Origin: an uncultured Ruminococcus sp.
GTDB taxonomy: Bacteria; Bacillota; Clostridia; Oscillospirales; Acutalibacteraceae
Reading direction: 5' to 3'
DNA length: 64,000 bases
Assembly: GCA_902802105.1 (NCBI GenBank)
Contig: CADCKR010000016.1
Span: forward strand, 19,877-83,876
Numbering within the stretch: the stretch's first letter is position 1; every line of letters begins with the position of its first letter. The position numbers and the translations under genes are program-made. The notes under the pieces are model-generated. The model saw only the letters and a list, made by a program, of their open reading frames with translations, did no database searches and was not told the origin of the DNA. This document shows positions 8,436-17,985 of the stretch, in pieces.

Positions 8436-10109
8436 TTGGAATTGACGAAAATGACTTTCGGAGAGTTTCTGAGGGAAAAAAGCAGGGTATCCGGCGATGC
8501 TCCGGCACTTATCTGCGAGGGCAGAAGCGTGAGCTTTCGTGAGCTGTGTGAAATGGCTGAAAACGGAGCTTCTTTGCTAAAAAATAACGGCGTTAGCAAG
8601 GGCGACAGGGTAGTGCTTTGGGGCTTTAACAGCATAGAATGGGTCATAGCTTTTTATTCAGTCATACTTTCGGGCGGAATTGCTGTGCTGATGAATTACG
8701 GTATATCCGCAGAGGATGTCGGCAGACTTTCAGAAATGGTGGGCGCATCATTCATGCTTTATTCCGGAACACGGGCAATGATAAATGACAGCCGAGCTCC
8801 TCAGAAAGCCGCTCTGAGAGCAGGCATCGGCCTGCAGAACGTAAAGCCGATGGAGTATCTTTCAGACGGGTGCTGCAAAGCTTCGGAAATACCGTTCATA
8901 TCATCAGAGGCCGGCTGCCGTGATACCTCTGTGATAATATTCACTACAGGCACAACATCTTCTCCCAAAGCGGTGAAGCTTTCGGCTTATTCTATTCTGA
9001 ATGATGCATCAGGCGCTTACGAGGTGCTTTCTCCGAGACTTAAAGATTCTCTTTGTGCGGCGCTGCCTCTTTTTCACAGCTATGGACTGCTTGTGCTCCA
9101 TGTTTACCTGATAAGCGGAAAAAGAACTCACCTTGTCAGGATGCTCAAGCCCGATGTGATAGCCGACCTGATAGGTCAGGGAGATGTTACTGATATGGCG
9201 TCGGTGGGCGCAGTGTATGCAATGATGACAAGACTTCCGCAGTTTGAGGAAAAGGTGAGCGGCAGGCTGAATGTCTGCATTGTCGGCGGCGGCTTTACCA
9301 CTCCTGCGGAAATGATGCGTCTGGAACAGGCATTCGGCGGCGCAAAGATACTCTGCGGCTACGGTCAGACTGAATGCTCGCCTGTTATTGCTGTTGAGTC
9401 TGCGGATGATGCGCTTGAACTCAGGGCTGTTTCTGTCGGGCATATACTTCCGGGGATAGACGTGCGTGTGTGGCGCAGCGGAACAGGCTTTGTTTCTCAC
9501 GGAGAGCCTGGAGAGATAGTCATCAAGGGATACTGCACCATGAACGGATATTACGGCAGCGGCAGGGATTCAGAACCGTTTGACAGTGACGGCTGGCTGC
9601 ACACGGGAGATATAGGCAGGCTGATAGATAAAGATATGCTCCAGATCACGGGCAGGATAAAGGATATAATCATCCGCTGCGGAGAAAATGTTTCGCCGGT
9701 TGAAGTCGAACAGGCGCTGATGTCTGTCGGCGGAGTACGCTCGGCGAAGGTTCTCGGAGCGCCTCACAGAATATGGGGAGAGAGCGTTGAAGCCTGTGTG
9801 ATACCCGAATATGATATGGACAAGTCACAGGAGGAAGGCTTCATTGATATGCTTATGCATGAGCTGAAGCAAAAGCTTTCTTCATACAAGGTGCCCTCTC
9901 ATATATTTCTCTACAGTTCATTTCCGCTTTGTGACAACGGAAAGACAGACATAAGATCGCTGCGTGAGGATATGCTCGGCAGACTGCCTGCATTGTCGGC
10001 TTTTTCAGACGGGTATGATCTCGGCAAGACGATGCTGTATCAGACCGAGAAATTCCGCAGAATGATAAATGATGACAAAAGCAGAACGGAGGGTAATAAT
10101 GAATATTGA
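8436..10109 (+). CDS. AMP-dependent acyl-CoA synthetase / ligase family enzyme
   Basis: A 557-residue ANL-superfamily adenylate-forming enzyme: activates a carboxylate with ATP, then usually transfers it to CoA or a carrier. The phosphate loop is FTTGTTSSPKAVK, followed by YGQTE, the GWLHTGD motif, GRIKDIIIRCGENVSP and the C-terminal Lys in NGKTDIR. This completes both domains. The substrate cannot be read from sequence; related stand-alone ligases act on medium- or long-chain acids. TTG 8436 is chosen since GGTGGAG precedes it by 5 bases; ATG 8451 is the alternative. Its 3' end overlaps the carbonic anhydrase start by 11 bases, so the two are translationally linked. Confidence 0.88.
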   Translation: MELTKMTFGEFLREKSRVSGDAPALICEGRSVSFRELCEMAENGASLLKNNGVSKGDRVVLWGFNSIEWVIAFYSVILSGGIAVLMNYGISAEDVGRLSEMVGASFMLYSGTRAMINDSRAPQKAALRAGIGLQNVKPMEYLSDGCCKASEIPFISSEAGCRDTSVIIFTTGTTSSPKAVKLSAYSILNDASGAYEVLSPRLKDSLCAALPLFHSYGLLVLHVYLISGKRTHLVRMLKPDVIADLIGQGDVTDMASVGAVYAMMTRLPQFEEKVSGRLNVCIVGGGFTTPAEMMRLEQAFGGAKILCGYGQTECSPVIAVESADDALELRAVSVGHILPGIDVRVWRSGTGFVSHGEPGEIVIKGYCTMNGYYGSGRDSEPFDSDGWLHTGDIGRLIDKDMLQITGRIKDIIIRCGENVSPVEVEQALMSVGGVRSAKVLGAPHRIWGESVEACVIPEYDMDKSQEEGFIDMLMHELKQKLSSYKVPSHIFLYSSFPLCDNGKTDIRSLREDMLGRLPALSAFSDGYDLGKTMLYQTEKFRRMINDDKSRTEGNNEY

Positions 10110-10668
10110 AAACATAAGTGCAGATGAAGCCATTGAAAGATTGAAGCAGGGCAACAGAAAATATATCACCGCCGAAAAAAGCAGCGGCGATATTTCATTG
10201 TGCAGAAGGGAAGAAACTGCGCTTCACGGTCAGGTGCCGTATGCAGTGGTCATATCCTGCTCTGATTCGAGAGTGATACCCGAAAGTATTTTCAGCGCCG
10301 GAATAGGCGAGCTTTTCGTTATACGTGTAGCCGGCAATGTTATGGACGACCATCAGTTAGGCTCGGTAGAATATGCTGTTTCGCATCTTGGAGTAAAGCT
10401 GGTTCTTGTGCTTGGCCACGACAAATGCGGTGCGGTCGATGCGGCTGTAAACCACGACCCTGACGGATACATAAAATTCATAACCGATGAGATAAGAAAG
10501 GCAGTCGGTGACGAGAAGGACGAATACAAAGCCTGCTGTCTGAACGTAAAGCACAGTATCGGCATAATCGAGAGCAGCTTCGAGATACACAGGGAAGAGG
10601 AGCATGGCTTGAAGGTCATTGGTGCTGTGTACCGTATAAGCGACGGAACAGTTTGCTTTGATCTTTGA
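10099..10668 (+). CDS. Beta-class carbonic anhydrase
   Basis: Interconverts CO2 and bicarbonate in the cytoplasm. The 189-residue protein has the zinc ligands Cys54, His107 and Cys110 with the Asp56/Arg58 dyad in CSDSR, and the GHDKCGAV loop typical of beta-class enzymes. ATG 10099 follows CGGAGGG by 7 bases; the frame is open to 10069 without a ribosome site. It overlaps the ligase gene, suggesting bicarbonate supply is coupled to that enzyme's pathway. This is inference from context. Confidence 0.93.
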   Translation: MNIENISADEAIERLKQGNRKYITAEKSSGDISLCRREETALHGQVPYAVVISCSDSRVIPESIFSAGIGELFVIRVAGNVMDDHQLGSVEYAVSHLGVKLVLVLGHDKCGAVDAAVNHDPDGYIKFITDEIRKAVGDEKDEYKACCLNVKHSIGIIESSFEIHREEEHGLKVIGAVYRISDGTVCFDL

Positions 10669-10697
10669 TAGTAAACGATTCTGCTGTTTTTGTTTAA

Positions 10698-10757
10698 TAC
10701 TAATACCTGATAAAAATCAGACCGCAAAAATTGTATGCTTTTTGTTAGGTATTAGTA
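10698..10757. repeat. Family A element, short form (60 bp)
   Basis: The left end TACTAATACCTGATAAAAA joins directly to the right part (TCAGACCGCAAAAATTG and the right end). Compared with the 156-bp form, the interior is deleted at a shared AAA. The same junction occurs at 29637-29695, so the short form moves or spreads as a unit. Confidence 0.75.
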
Positions 10758-10799
10758 TAAGACCATCAAGATCAATCTCTGAAAAAATCTAAAAAATTC

Positions 10800-10841
10800 A
10801 AATATACCCCGTACCCTTGTTTGAGTACGAGGTATATTTTT
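10800..10841. terminator. Bidirectional terminator
   Basis: AAATATACC..CGTAC pairs with GTACGAGGTATATTT and ends in T6. A-rich and T-rich flanks allow use on both strands, between the convergent carbonic anhydrase and coaX genes. Confidence 0.85.
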
Positions 10842-10874
10842 TGATCTATAGCTTAATGGCATTGCCGGCAGATA

Positions 10875-11645
10875 CTAACGTGTGTTTTTGTCAAAAATTA
10901 TGCGCAGACCTATAAGGAGAAGCTCGTTGTTTATTATTATATTATGGGTGCAGTAGGGAATTATGCTTGGAGCAAGTCCGCCTGTAGCTATAACGGTAGG
11001 AGTACCCTCAATTTCGGCGCTCATGCGGTCTATCAGTCCGTCGATCATCGAAGCGTTTCCAAAGACAAGGCCGGAGCGCATACAGTCGGCGGTATTTGTG
11101 CCGATAGCACGTTTGGGCGGGTAAAGTCCTATGCTTTGCAGCTGCGCGGCGTTGCGGGTAAGAGATTCCATAGAGACCTTAACACCCGGAGCAATGATGC
11201 CTCCGCGATAATTCGAGTCCTTGTCTACAACGCAGATCGTTGTGGCAGTGCCCATGTCGATGACCATGAGCGGCTTGGGATATATCGAGATCGCAGCAAC
11301 AGCACCTACGGCAAGGTCGCTGCCGAGCTGTGCAGGATTGTCTATCATTATATTAAGTCCGGTTTTTATTCCCGGGCCGACAACAAGCGGAGATTTGCCT
11401 GTTACCTTCTGTACAGCCATCCTGAGTATAGGTGTTATCTGCGGTACGACAGACGAAATGATCCCGCCTTCAAACGAATCTACAGTCACTCCGTTAAGGT
11501 CGATCAGTGTCTTTAGCTGAACCGCATATTCATCATCGGTTTTGTTGGTGTCTGTGCTTATGCGGCACAGGAATGAGATCTTAGAATGCTTGTCAACACC
11601 TCCGAATACAATGTTTGTGTTGCCGACATCAATAGCGAGTATCAT
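10875..11645 (-). CDS. coaX: Type III pantothenate kinase
   Basis: Phosphorylates pantothenate, the first step of CoA synthesis. The 256-residue ASKHA-fold enzyme has the N-terminal phosphate loop DVGNTNIVFGG, the mid motif MVIDMGTATTICVVD, GGIIAPGVKVS and ATGGLAP. ATG 11645 follows AAAGGAGAG. It is 18 bases downstream of mscS and shares its transcript. Confidence 0.96.
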   Translation of the reverse strand: MILAIDVGNTNIVFGGVDKHSKISFLCRISTDTNKTDDEYAVQLKTLIDLNGVTVDSFEGGIISSVVPQITPILRMAVQKVTGKSPLVVGPGIKTGLNIMIDNPAQLGSDLAVGAVAAISIYPKPLMVIDMGTATTICVVDKDSNYRGGIIAPGVKVSMESLTRNAAQLQSIGLYPPKRAIGTNTADCMRSGLVFGNASMIDGLIDRMSAEIEGTPTVIATGGLAPSIIPYCTHNIIINNELLLIGLRIIFDKNTR

Positions 11646-11663
11646 TGCTTTCTCTCCTTTTCT

Positions 11664-12608
11664 TTATGCGTTGGGTTCTTTAAGGGCTTTTTTATTGGCA
11701 TTATCAATAATATGAACGTCAAGCTGATTGAACGGTATCTGTATGTGGTGAGCATCGAGTGAATTTTTGATGCTTTCCTGCATTTCCTCCATAAGGGGCC
11801 AGTAATCCTCCGAATGGCACCATATCCACACGCTGAGATCAACGCTGCTTTCGTTCAGCGTCTGAACTGCAACACGGTTATACTTATCCTGTATTACCAT
11901 ATCATTGTTATGTATAAGCTCCATTATCACCTTTCTTGCTTCTGCGATATCCTCACTGTAGGCTATCGGAACTATCAGGTCAATGCGGCGCTCGTTCATT
12001 ACAAAATAGTTTGTCACGTTGTTGTTTGTCAGGCGTGAATTCGGGATAAGTATCTCCTTGTTGTCATAGGTGCAGAGGGTAGTGTACATCATGTCGATCT
12101 TCACTACCTTTCCTTTCAGGCCTTCCGTTTCGAGGTAATCACCGATCTTGAAGCGCTTGTTAAGTATTATCAGCGTACCGCTTGCCACGTTTGCAAGGCT
12201 GTCCTTCAGCGCAAGACCGACTGTTACAGCCGCTGCACCGATCGTAGTTATCAGGGTGGTAACATCAAATCCCATTGTTGATATAACGCAGATCACCAGT
12301 ATTATTTTGAGAGCTACGTTTATTACAGAAAGCAAAAACGTGCATACGGTCGGGTCGGCCTTGCTTTTCATCATAGCCTTCCGTACTATCTTGCACACTA
12401 TCTTTATGAGCCACCAGCCCAATATAAGGATAACTATTGCGGAAACAATATTAGGCAGTGCTGTAATGAACCATTTGTAGGCATCCTGGAGCCACTTCTG
12501 AGTTGCGCTCAGGTTCTTTTCCATTTGCTCTACCATGGTAACGGTACTTTCTTCGCTGACCTGTGTGCTTGCCTGAGAGCTTGTTTGTTCAAATAAAGAA
12601 AAAAACAT
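11664..12608 (-). CDS. mscS: MscS-family small-conductance mechanosensitive channel
   Basis: Releases solutes on hypoosmotic shock at the cytoplasmic membrane. The 314-residue protein has an amphipathic N-terminus (about 1-50), three TM segments (about 52-75, 92-115, 120-145), and a pore helix with the Gly/Ala pattern GAAAVTVGLALKDSLANVASG. A beta domain (GDYLETEGLKGKVVKIDMMYT) and an alpha/beta C-terminal domain follow. GGTGAT precedes ATG 12608. It is first of an operon with coaX. Confidence 0.93.
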   Translation of the reverse strand: MFFSLFEQTSSQASTQVSEESTVTMVEQMEKNLSATQKWLQDAYKWFITALPNIVSAIVILILGWWLIKIVCKIVRKAMMKSKADPTVCTFLLSVINVALKIILVICVISTMGFDVTTLITTIGAAAVTVGLALKDSLANVASGTLIILNKRFKIGDYLETEGLKGKVVKIDMMYTTLCTYDNKEILIPNSRLTNNNVTNYFVMNERRIDLIVPIAYSEDIAEARKVIMELIHNNDMVIQDKYNRVAVQTLNESSVDLSVWIWCHSEDYWPLMEEMQESIKNSLDAHHIQIPFNQLDVHIIDNANKKALKEPNA

Positions 12609-12642
12609 AATATCACCGTTCCGTAAAAAATATCACAGAACG

Positions 12643-12671
12643 ATTATACCATAATTTATAAAAAAACAAAA
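12643..12671 (-). promoter_or_regulatory. Probable promoter of mscS-coaX
   Basis: Extended -10 TGGTATAAT on the minus strand (12651-12643) with a poor -35 (TTTTGT) 17 bases upstream in an A/T-rich tract. It lies back to back with the promoter at 12700. Confidence 0.5.
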
Positions 12672-12699
12672 TAAAAAACTGCAAAAAAAGACATTTTGT

Positions 12700-12728
12700 T
12701 TGCAAAAATCCGTAATTTATTGTATTAT
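12700..12728 (+). promoter_or_regulatory. Promoter of the MORN-repeat gene
   Basis: TTGCAA (12700-12705), a 17-base spacer, TATTAT (12723-12728). The predicted transcript start near 12735 leaves no ribosome site for Met codons before 12777 and so supports that start. Confidence 0.65.
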
Positions 12729-12776
12729 ATATATTATATGAAAGCAGACAGTCCGAAAGCACAGGGGGATGCTATT

Positions 12777-15700
12777 ATGGAGCAGATAATGACACATAAT
12801 ATAAACAAGGAGCTTATTATCTATGGAGTGTACAGCACTATGTATGATATGTGGAACGGAAGTGATGTGCTTTGCTCAGCAAGAAAAAGGTTTTTTGAAA
12901 CAGGTGCGGCGCAAAAAAAGCGGAGCAGCATCAAGATAAACGATTCTACATACAATTACAGCTACACTCTTGAAAGCGGCAGCGCACTTAAATACAGGCG
13001 CACAAAGGGAGCAAGGCAGGCCGAGCGTGTGATAGAAATACCGGACGGCTATGCCGTAGAGCAGTATGACGATATGCGCAGACCGGTAAAGAGAGTTTTC
13101 TACAGCCTGCGCCACATCTGGCTAAGGACGGAATACCTCAACGAGATCGACGGAAGCGTAAATATGATGATAGCCGCGGGCGCTGACGCCGAAAAGCAGG
13201 CGCTCATTCTGAAAGTCGGCTCAAGGAGTGAGATACTCATTCCCTTTGACGTTTCTCTTGACAAGGAGCTTACAAACAAGCTTAACATACTTACGAGCGA
13301 ACCAAAGGTTTTTTGTGTGACTAACTGCGGCAGCTTCTATTTTTGCAGTGAGGATGAATATGAGGCGCGCATGAAAGCGCTGAACAGGCTTGTTTCAGAG
13401 CAGAAAGCCGAAACTGATACTGAGCCTGTATCAGATGAACAGTTTGACGGCTCGGATTTTGTGATAGATACAGATCTGCTTGAAGGGGACGGCAGCGGCT
13501 TTGACCTTCGCAGCAGCGAAGAGATACGTATCGATGAGCCGGAAAGTGATGCAGATGATAACGCAGAGGAATATACAGAACCGGTACCGGCATGGCTGAC
13601 GGAAGCAAATCCGGGATCGGAAAATAATGAAGCTCCGGAAACAGCGCCCGTACAGGCAATATCCGAACAGGAAAGCGAAGAAGCTCCGGAAACAGAGCCC
13701 GTACAGGCAATATCCGAGCAGGAAAGCGAAGAAACTACGGAAACAGAGCCCGTACAAGCAGAATCCGAGCAGGAAAGCGAAGAAACTACGGAAACAGAGC
13801 CCGTACAAGCAGAATCCGAACAGTATAACGATGAAGCTCAGGAAACAGCGCCAGTACAATCAGAATCCGGACAGGAAAGCGAAGAAACTCCGGAAACAGT
13901 ACCCGTATTGGCAGAATCCGAGCAGGAGAACGAAGAAACTCCGGAAACAGCGCCCGTATTGGCAGAATCCGAGCAGGAGAGCGAGGAAGCTGCCGAGCTG
14001 GTCGAGGATGCTATATTCACTACAGAGCAGAAAAGTCCGGACGGGCTTTACGGGAGAAGCTGCGCCTTTGCGGATGACTGTCCGTTTGAAGCCGTTGATA
14101 AAAAGTGCATAGAGTCAGGCGATAAGAGGTATTATTACTTCGGAGAGATGAAGGATAACAAGCGTAGCGGCAAGGGACGTACTATCATGTCAAACGGCGA
14201 GACAGCCTACGAGGGAGATTATCTTGACGACAAGCGTGACGGATTCGGCGTGTATTATTATAGATCAGGCAAGCTTTGTTATGTCGGCGGCTGGAAGGAA
14301 AACGATCGTGAAGGGCTTGGAGCAGCTTTTTCACCGTCGGATGACAGTGTCGTTGTCGGCAGATGGTCGGGTGACAGATCGGTTGAGGTAGTGTCGCATT
14401 TTGACAGCAGCGGCAGACTGCTTTATACGGGCAGCGTCAGCGACGGAAAGAAAAACGGCGCCGGAATGACATACAATCCTGCGGATAAGACCTTTTTTGT
14501 CGGCAAGTTCAAGGACGGCGTTTTTCTTGAAAAGGGTACGCAGTTCAGCGCAGAAGGTGATCTGATCTATACAGGCGGCTACAGGAACAATGTCCGCTTT
14601 GGGCAGGGCATACTCTACAGGACTGATGGCACGGTAAAATATAAAGGCGGCTGGTACAACAATAAATATGACGGCGAAGGAACGCTTTATTATGAGGACG
14701 GCAGGACTGTCTCAGGCACGTTCCGCAGCGGCAGGGCACACGGGAAATGTACTCTTACGGGCAAGAACGGCAGGGTGATCTATTCCGGCGGGTTTGCTGA
14801 CGATGCCTACAACGGAACAGGCAGGCTGTTTTTCTCTGACGGATGTTATGCTGAGGGGCGTTTCGCTGACGGAGAGCCTGTGGGGATATTCAGCGAATAT
14901 AACAGTGAAAAAGAGCTTGTTTATTCCGGCGACTGGACAAACAAGCTCAAAAGCGGTGCTGCAATAGAATACAGCGATCCGCCGTCATTGGGACGCTGCG
15001 GACACGGAAAGCTCTTTGAGAAGGACAGTCTTGTGTATATCGGGACATTCAATGAAGGAAAGCGCGAAGGCTTCGGCGTTGAATATCTGAACGGAGCACA
15101 AAGATATAAGGGAATGTGGAAAAACGACAGCTACAGCGGCTATGGAATATTATATGTCAATAATGAAGCTAAATTTGTCGGAAGCTTTTCCGATGGCATG
15201 ATGAACGGCAGAATAAACGAGATCGCAGATCATGCCGTGATAAGGAAGTCGCTCTATAAAAATAACGAGCTGACATACACCTGTGAATATTCCAAAAACG
15301 GCGGCCTGGTTTATTACGGCGGCATAAGCGACAATATGCGCAGCGGCATGGGCTGTATTTTCCTGCCTGCTGCAGAAAAGCAGTTCGAGGGTATTTTCCG
15401 CAGCAATGAGCCGGATAAGCCGATGAAGGTGCTTTTCAAGGAGCTTACCGAGCTTCCGAATTGTCCTGAGCTGAACAACACCGAATATGAGATCTACCGC
15501 AAAACGCCCGAATATATAATCGAAAAGAAGATCAGTGCAGGCGGCACCGAAGGCATCTATACCGGACGTCTCAGAAACGGAGTTCCAAACGGCGGAGGTA
15601 CTATGCTCTATTCCGACCACCGCTACACGGGAGTTTTCTCAGAAGGAAAGCCGGAGGGCGAAGGCATAGTATATATGCGTGACGGGGAAGAGTATAAGGG

Positions 15701-15782
15701 ATTTTTCTCTGTCCGTCCTTTTCCGGACTGCAATACACTTATCCTTGCTGATATCACCTATTACTACAAGGAAATGAACTGA
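12777..15782 (+). CDS. MORN-repeat protein with acidic 17-residue tandem repeats
   Basis: A 1001-residue protein from ATG 12777, which has AGGGGGA 7 bases upstream. Residues about 1-220 form an unrecognised globular N-terminal domain. About 285-405 is a disordered acidic region with seven 17-residue repeats (EAPETAPVQAISEQESE-like). From about 440 to the end come many MORN-type beta-hairpin repeats (GxGxxYYxxGxxxYxGxW pattern, e.g. YEGDYLDDKRDGFG), with some degenerate. MORN arrays usually bind proteins or lipids and act as scaffolds. No signal peptide or TM is visible, so it is probably cytoplasmic. The HAD gene follows 15 bases later. Confidence 0.85.
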   Translation: MEQIMTHNINKELIIYGVYSTMYDMWNGSDVLCSARKRFFETGAAQKKRSSIKINDSTYNYSYTLESGSALKYRRTKGARQAERVIEIPDGYAVEQYDDMRRPVKRVFYSLRHIWLRTEYLNEIDGSVNMMIAAGADAEKQALILKVGSRSEILIPFDVSLDKELTNKLNILTSEPKVFCVTNCGSFYFCSEDEYEARMKALNRLVSEQKAETDTEPVSDEQFDGSDFVIDTDLLEGDGSGFDLRSSEEIRIDEPESDADDNAEEYTEPVPAWLTEANPGSENNEAPETAPVQAISEQESEEAPETEPVQAISEQESEETTETEPVQAESEQESEETTETEPVQAESEQYNDEAQETAPVQSESGQESEETPETVPVLAESEQENEETPETAPVLAESEQESEEAAELVEDAIFTTEQKSPDGLYGRSCAFADDCPFEAVDKKCIESGDKRYYYFGEMKDNKRSGKGRTIMSNGETAYEGDYLDDKRDGFGVYYYRSGKLCYVGGWKENDREGLGAAFSPSDDSVVVGRWSGDRSVEVVSHFDSSGRLLYTGSVSDGKKNGAGMTYNPADKTFFVGKFKDGVFLEKGTQFSAEGDLIYTGGYRNNVRFGQGILYRTDGTVKYKGGWYNNKYDGEGTLYYEDGRTVSGTFRSGRAHGKCTLTGKNGRVIYSGGFADDAYNGTGRLFFSDGCYAEGRFADGEPVGIFSEYNSEKELVYSGDWTNKLKSGAAIEYSDPPSLGRCGHGKLFEKDSLVYIGTFNEGKREGFGVEYLNGAQRYKGMWKNDSYSGYGILYVNNEAKFVGSFSDGMMNGRINEIADHAVIRKSLYKNNELTYTCEYSKNGGLVYYGGISDNMRSGMGCIFLPAAEKQFEGIFRSNEPDKPMKVLFKELTELPNCPELNNTEYEIYRKTPEYIIEKKISAGGTEGIYTGRLRNGVPNGGGTMLYSDHRYTGVFSEGKPEGEGIVYMRDGEEYKGFFSVRPFPDCNTLILADITYYYKEMN
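13629..13985 (+). repeat. Seven in-frame 51-bp tandem repeats
   Basis: Each 51-bp unit encodes 17 residues of the EAPETAPVQAISEQESE type within the MORN protein. Copies 3 and 4 are nearly identical and the outer ones diverge, pointing to recent expansion by slippage or recombination. Copy number may vary between strains. Confidence 0.9.
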
Positions 15783-15797
15783 GCAGGAGGCGAAATG

Positions 15798-16643
15798 ATG
15801 AAAACCTTATTTGTCAGCGACCTTGACGGCACCCTGCTCAATAAAAAGGCACAGCTTACTGAAACATCAAAGGAGATCATCTCCGGCCTTATAAATGAGG
15901 GGATGCTCTTTACTGTAGCAACGGCAAGGAGTCAGTCTGCGATAAAGTATCTCAGCAGTCTTGATGTAAGGATACCGAGCATACATCTCAACGGTGTGCT
16001 GATATATGATCACAGCAAAAGAAGCTATATCGACTGCGTTTCAATGGATACCGCGACTGCTCAGGAAATAATCAGGATATTGAAATACTTTGACAGAATG
16101 TCATTCGTTTATAAGTTCGACAGCGACTGCGGTATTAATGTTGCGTTTGAGCGGCTGACAAATGAGGTTGAAAGGAACTTCTTTGAGGTGCGCAAAAACG
16201 AGGACTACAAGAGCTTTCAGCAGGTGTCGGATATAACTGCGACGGATGATGAAAAGGTGATATACTTTACAATGGTGGATGAATACGAGAGGCTGCGTCC
16301 TATCTACGAGGAGGTGTGCAGGCTGCCGAAGGCAAAGGCAACACTGTACAGCGACAATTATTCGGATATGTATTTCCTTGAAATATTCAGCGCCGATGCA
16401 ACAAAGGCGTCCGGTGTGCTCAAGCTGAAGGAAATGCTTGGAGCCGAAAGAGTTATTACCTTCGGAGATAACCTTAACGACCTTGAAATGCTTCGTGCTT
16501 CGGATTATGGCATAGCTGTAGGTGATGCAGTGGATGAAGTCCGCCAAAAGGCTGATCTCATAATCGGAGAAAGCTTTAATGACGGTGTTGCAGTCTACCT
16601 GCGTGAATATTTCAAAAAACAAGCTTCACCGAAATACAGCTGA
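15798..16643 (+). CDS. Cof-type HAD hydrolase
   Basis: A cytoplasmic sugar-phosphate or nucleotide phosphatase of the HAD-IIB (Cof) class, 281 residues. Motif I is SDLDGTLL with nucleophile Asp8 and Asp10; a Ser/Thr motif II lies in TVATARS, and motif IV is FGDNLNDLEML. The C2 cap lies between. ATG 15795 and 15798 are adjacent; 15798 sits 7 bases from AGGAGG and is preferred. Its substrate is unknown. It probably shares the MORN gene's transcript. Confidence 0.92.
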   Translation: MKTLFVSDLDGTLLNKKAQLTETSKEIISGLINEGMLFTVATARSQSAIKYLSSLDVRIPSIHLNGVLIYDHSKRSYIDCVSMDTATAQEIIRILKYFDRMSFVYKFDSDCGINVAFERLTNEVERNFFEVRKNEDYKSFQQVSDITATDDEKVIYFTMVDEYERLRPIYEEVCRLPKAKATLYSDNYSDMYFLEIFSADATKASGVLKLKEMLGAERVITFGDNLNDLEMLRASDYGIAVGDAVDEVRQKADLIIGESFNDGVAVYLREYFKKQASPKYS

Positions 16644-16808
16644 TTTTTCCGCTGCCTTGAGCAATAGTATAATTTCTTTAAAAACGGGTATCATAATATC
16701 AAAGCATCAGACAGCTTTACTTCTGCCAATAATTGCCTTTAGTTATAATTTACTTCAAATATTTTGTGTCTTTATATAATTTCAGTAAAAATAGTTTGTT
16801 GTTTTTCA

Positions 16809-16837
16809 TTGAATTTCTGATCGTTTTATGGTAAAAT
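16809..16837 (+). promoter_or_regulatory. Promoter of the L,D-transpeptidase gene
   Basis: TTGAAT (16809-16814), a 17-base spacer, extended -10 TGGTAAAAT ending at 16837. The A/T-rich 245-base gap before the gene holds other TATAAT-like boxes but no ORF or hairpin. Confidence 0.7.
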
Positions 16838-16909
16838 AATCAAAGTGTGTCACTGTACGTTTTATTGGATTAAGAATCGTTTTGATCGGTGAAAGGGAGT
16901 ATAAACCAA

Positions 16910-17887
16910 ATGTCAGAAAGGAAATTAAACGCTCAGCATAAAAAAATAATATTGGGTTTTATATTTACCTGTTCTGTGCTTGTAATAATTGCAGGCTGTC
17001 TGCTTATATTCATTATCCCTGCAAGAAAAGATTACATGGCTGCTCCTGCTGAGGACGAAGGCAGCACTATATCTACTCAGACTAAAAAAATTATCCCTAC
17101 CGAACAGATGAAATACCTTGATGAGCTTCTTTCCGATATAACGATCACCCTGAGATTCGGAAATGATAAGGCGACACTTGATTTTAACGATATAAAGGAC
17201 TGGCTGACTGTTGAAAAGGACGGCAGCGGATATAAATGTATCGTCAGCGACAAAGAGCTTTACGGCTATACAAAGGCTCTTGCAGACAAGTACGACACTT
17301 TTGAGAGCACTGTTACATTCACTGCTGCATCGGGCGAAAAAAAGACCCTTTCCAATCTTGGAACGGGCTGGATATTTGACAGCGACTATGCCGCAGAAAT
17401 GCTGCGCTCCTATATAGAAGAGGGCAGCTCGGTCGATCTTGATCTGACAAACAAAAGCAGGGAAAGCAACAAATGGTGGCTGCGTGTCTGCGCCGACTAC
17501 GATGCTGTAATCAAAAAAGGCGATATGTATGCTGAGGTCAGCATTGATGCCCAGCATATGTGGCTCCACAAAAACGGAAAGGTCATTCTTGAATCGGACG
17601 TAGTTACCGGCACTCCCGGCAACGGCCAGGATACTCCCAAAGGAGCCTTTATCGTTTATGAGAAAAAATCTCCCGCCACTCTCTACGGTCCCGGATATAC
17701 TACCGATGTGTCCTACTGGATGGCGTTTATTGATGATGTCGGCTTCCACGATGCTACATGGCAGGATTCCTTTGGCGGCACTACTTATTTTTACAACGGT
17801 TCTCACGGCTGTGTAAATCTTCCGCTTGATTTTGCCGAAAAGCTGTACAAAGCAGTTTATAAAAATATGCCTGTTTATGTATATTGA
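16910..17887 (+). CDS. Membrane-anchored L,D-transpeptidase (YkuD domain)
   Basis: Cross-links peptidoglycan stem peptides outside the membrane, forming beta-lactam-resistant links. The 325-residue protein has an N-terminal signal anchor (about 11-37), a middle region (about 60-190) resembling the peptidoglycan-binding domain that precedes YkuD in Firmicutes, and a C-terminal YkuD domain (about 205-325). It has GTPGNGQDTPKGAF, the catalytic block HDA..NGSHGCVNL with nucleophile Cys, and the terminal PVYVY. ATG 16910 is preferred since GGGAG precedes it; GTG 16889 has no site. It is a single gene with its own promoter and terminator. Confidence 0.93.
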   Translation: MSERKLNAQHKKIILGFIFTCSVLVIIAGCLLIFIIPARKDYMAAPAEDEGSTISTQTKKIIPTEQMKYLDELLSDITITLRFGNDKATLDFNDIKDWLTVEKDGSGYKCIVSDKELYGYTKALADKYDTFESTVTFTAASGEKKTLSNLGTGWIFDSDYAAEMLRSYIEEGSSVDLDLTNKSRESNKWWLRVCADYDAVIKKGDMYAEVSIDAQHMWLHKNGKVILESDVVTGTPGNGQDTPKGAFIVYEKKSPATLYGPGYTTDVSYWMAFIDDVGFHDATWQDSFGGTTYFYNGSHGCVNLPLDFAEKLYKAVYKNMPVYVY

Positions 17888-17899
17888 TGTATTCCCGGT

Positions 17900-17926
17900 C
17901 CGCAGGTTCCTGCCTGCGGGCTTTTT
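17900..17926 (+). terminator. Rho-independent terminator
   Basis: CCGCAGG and CCTGCGG arms, a 6-base loop, then GCTTTTT. It directly follows the L,D-transpeptidase gene. Confidence 0.9.
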
Positions 17927-17985
17927 CTGCGTTTTGGGGTTTTGTGTTTGCGTTGAAGCTATGAAAAAAGCTGCGGCAGGAGTAA

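Noticed and set aside
13627-14112. 161-codon plus-strand ORF and two minus-strand ORFs over the 51-bp repeats
   Set aside because: Shadow frames of the MORN protein repeats; Lys/Arg/Gln-only or Phe/Cys/Leu-only composition and no ribosome sites.
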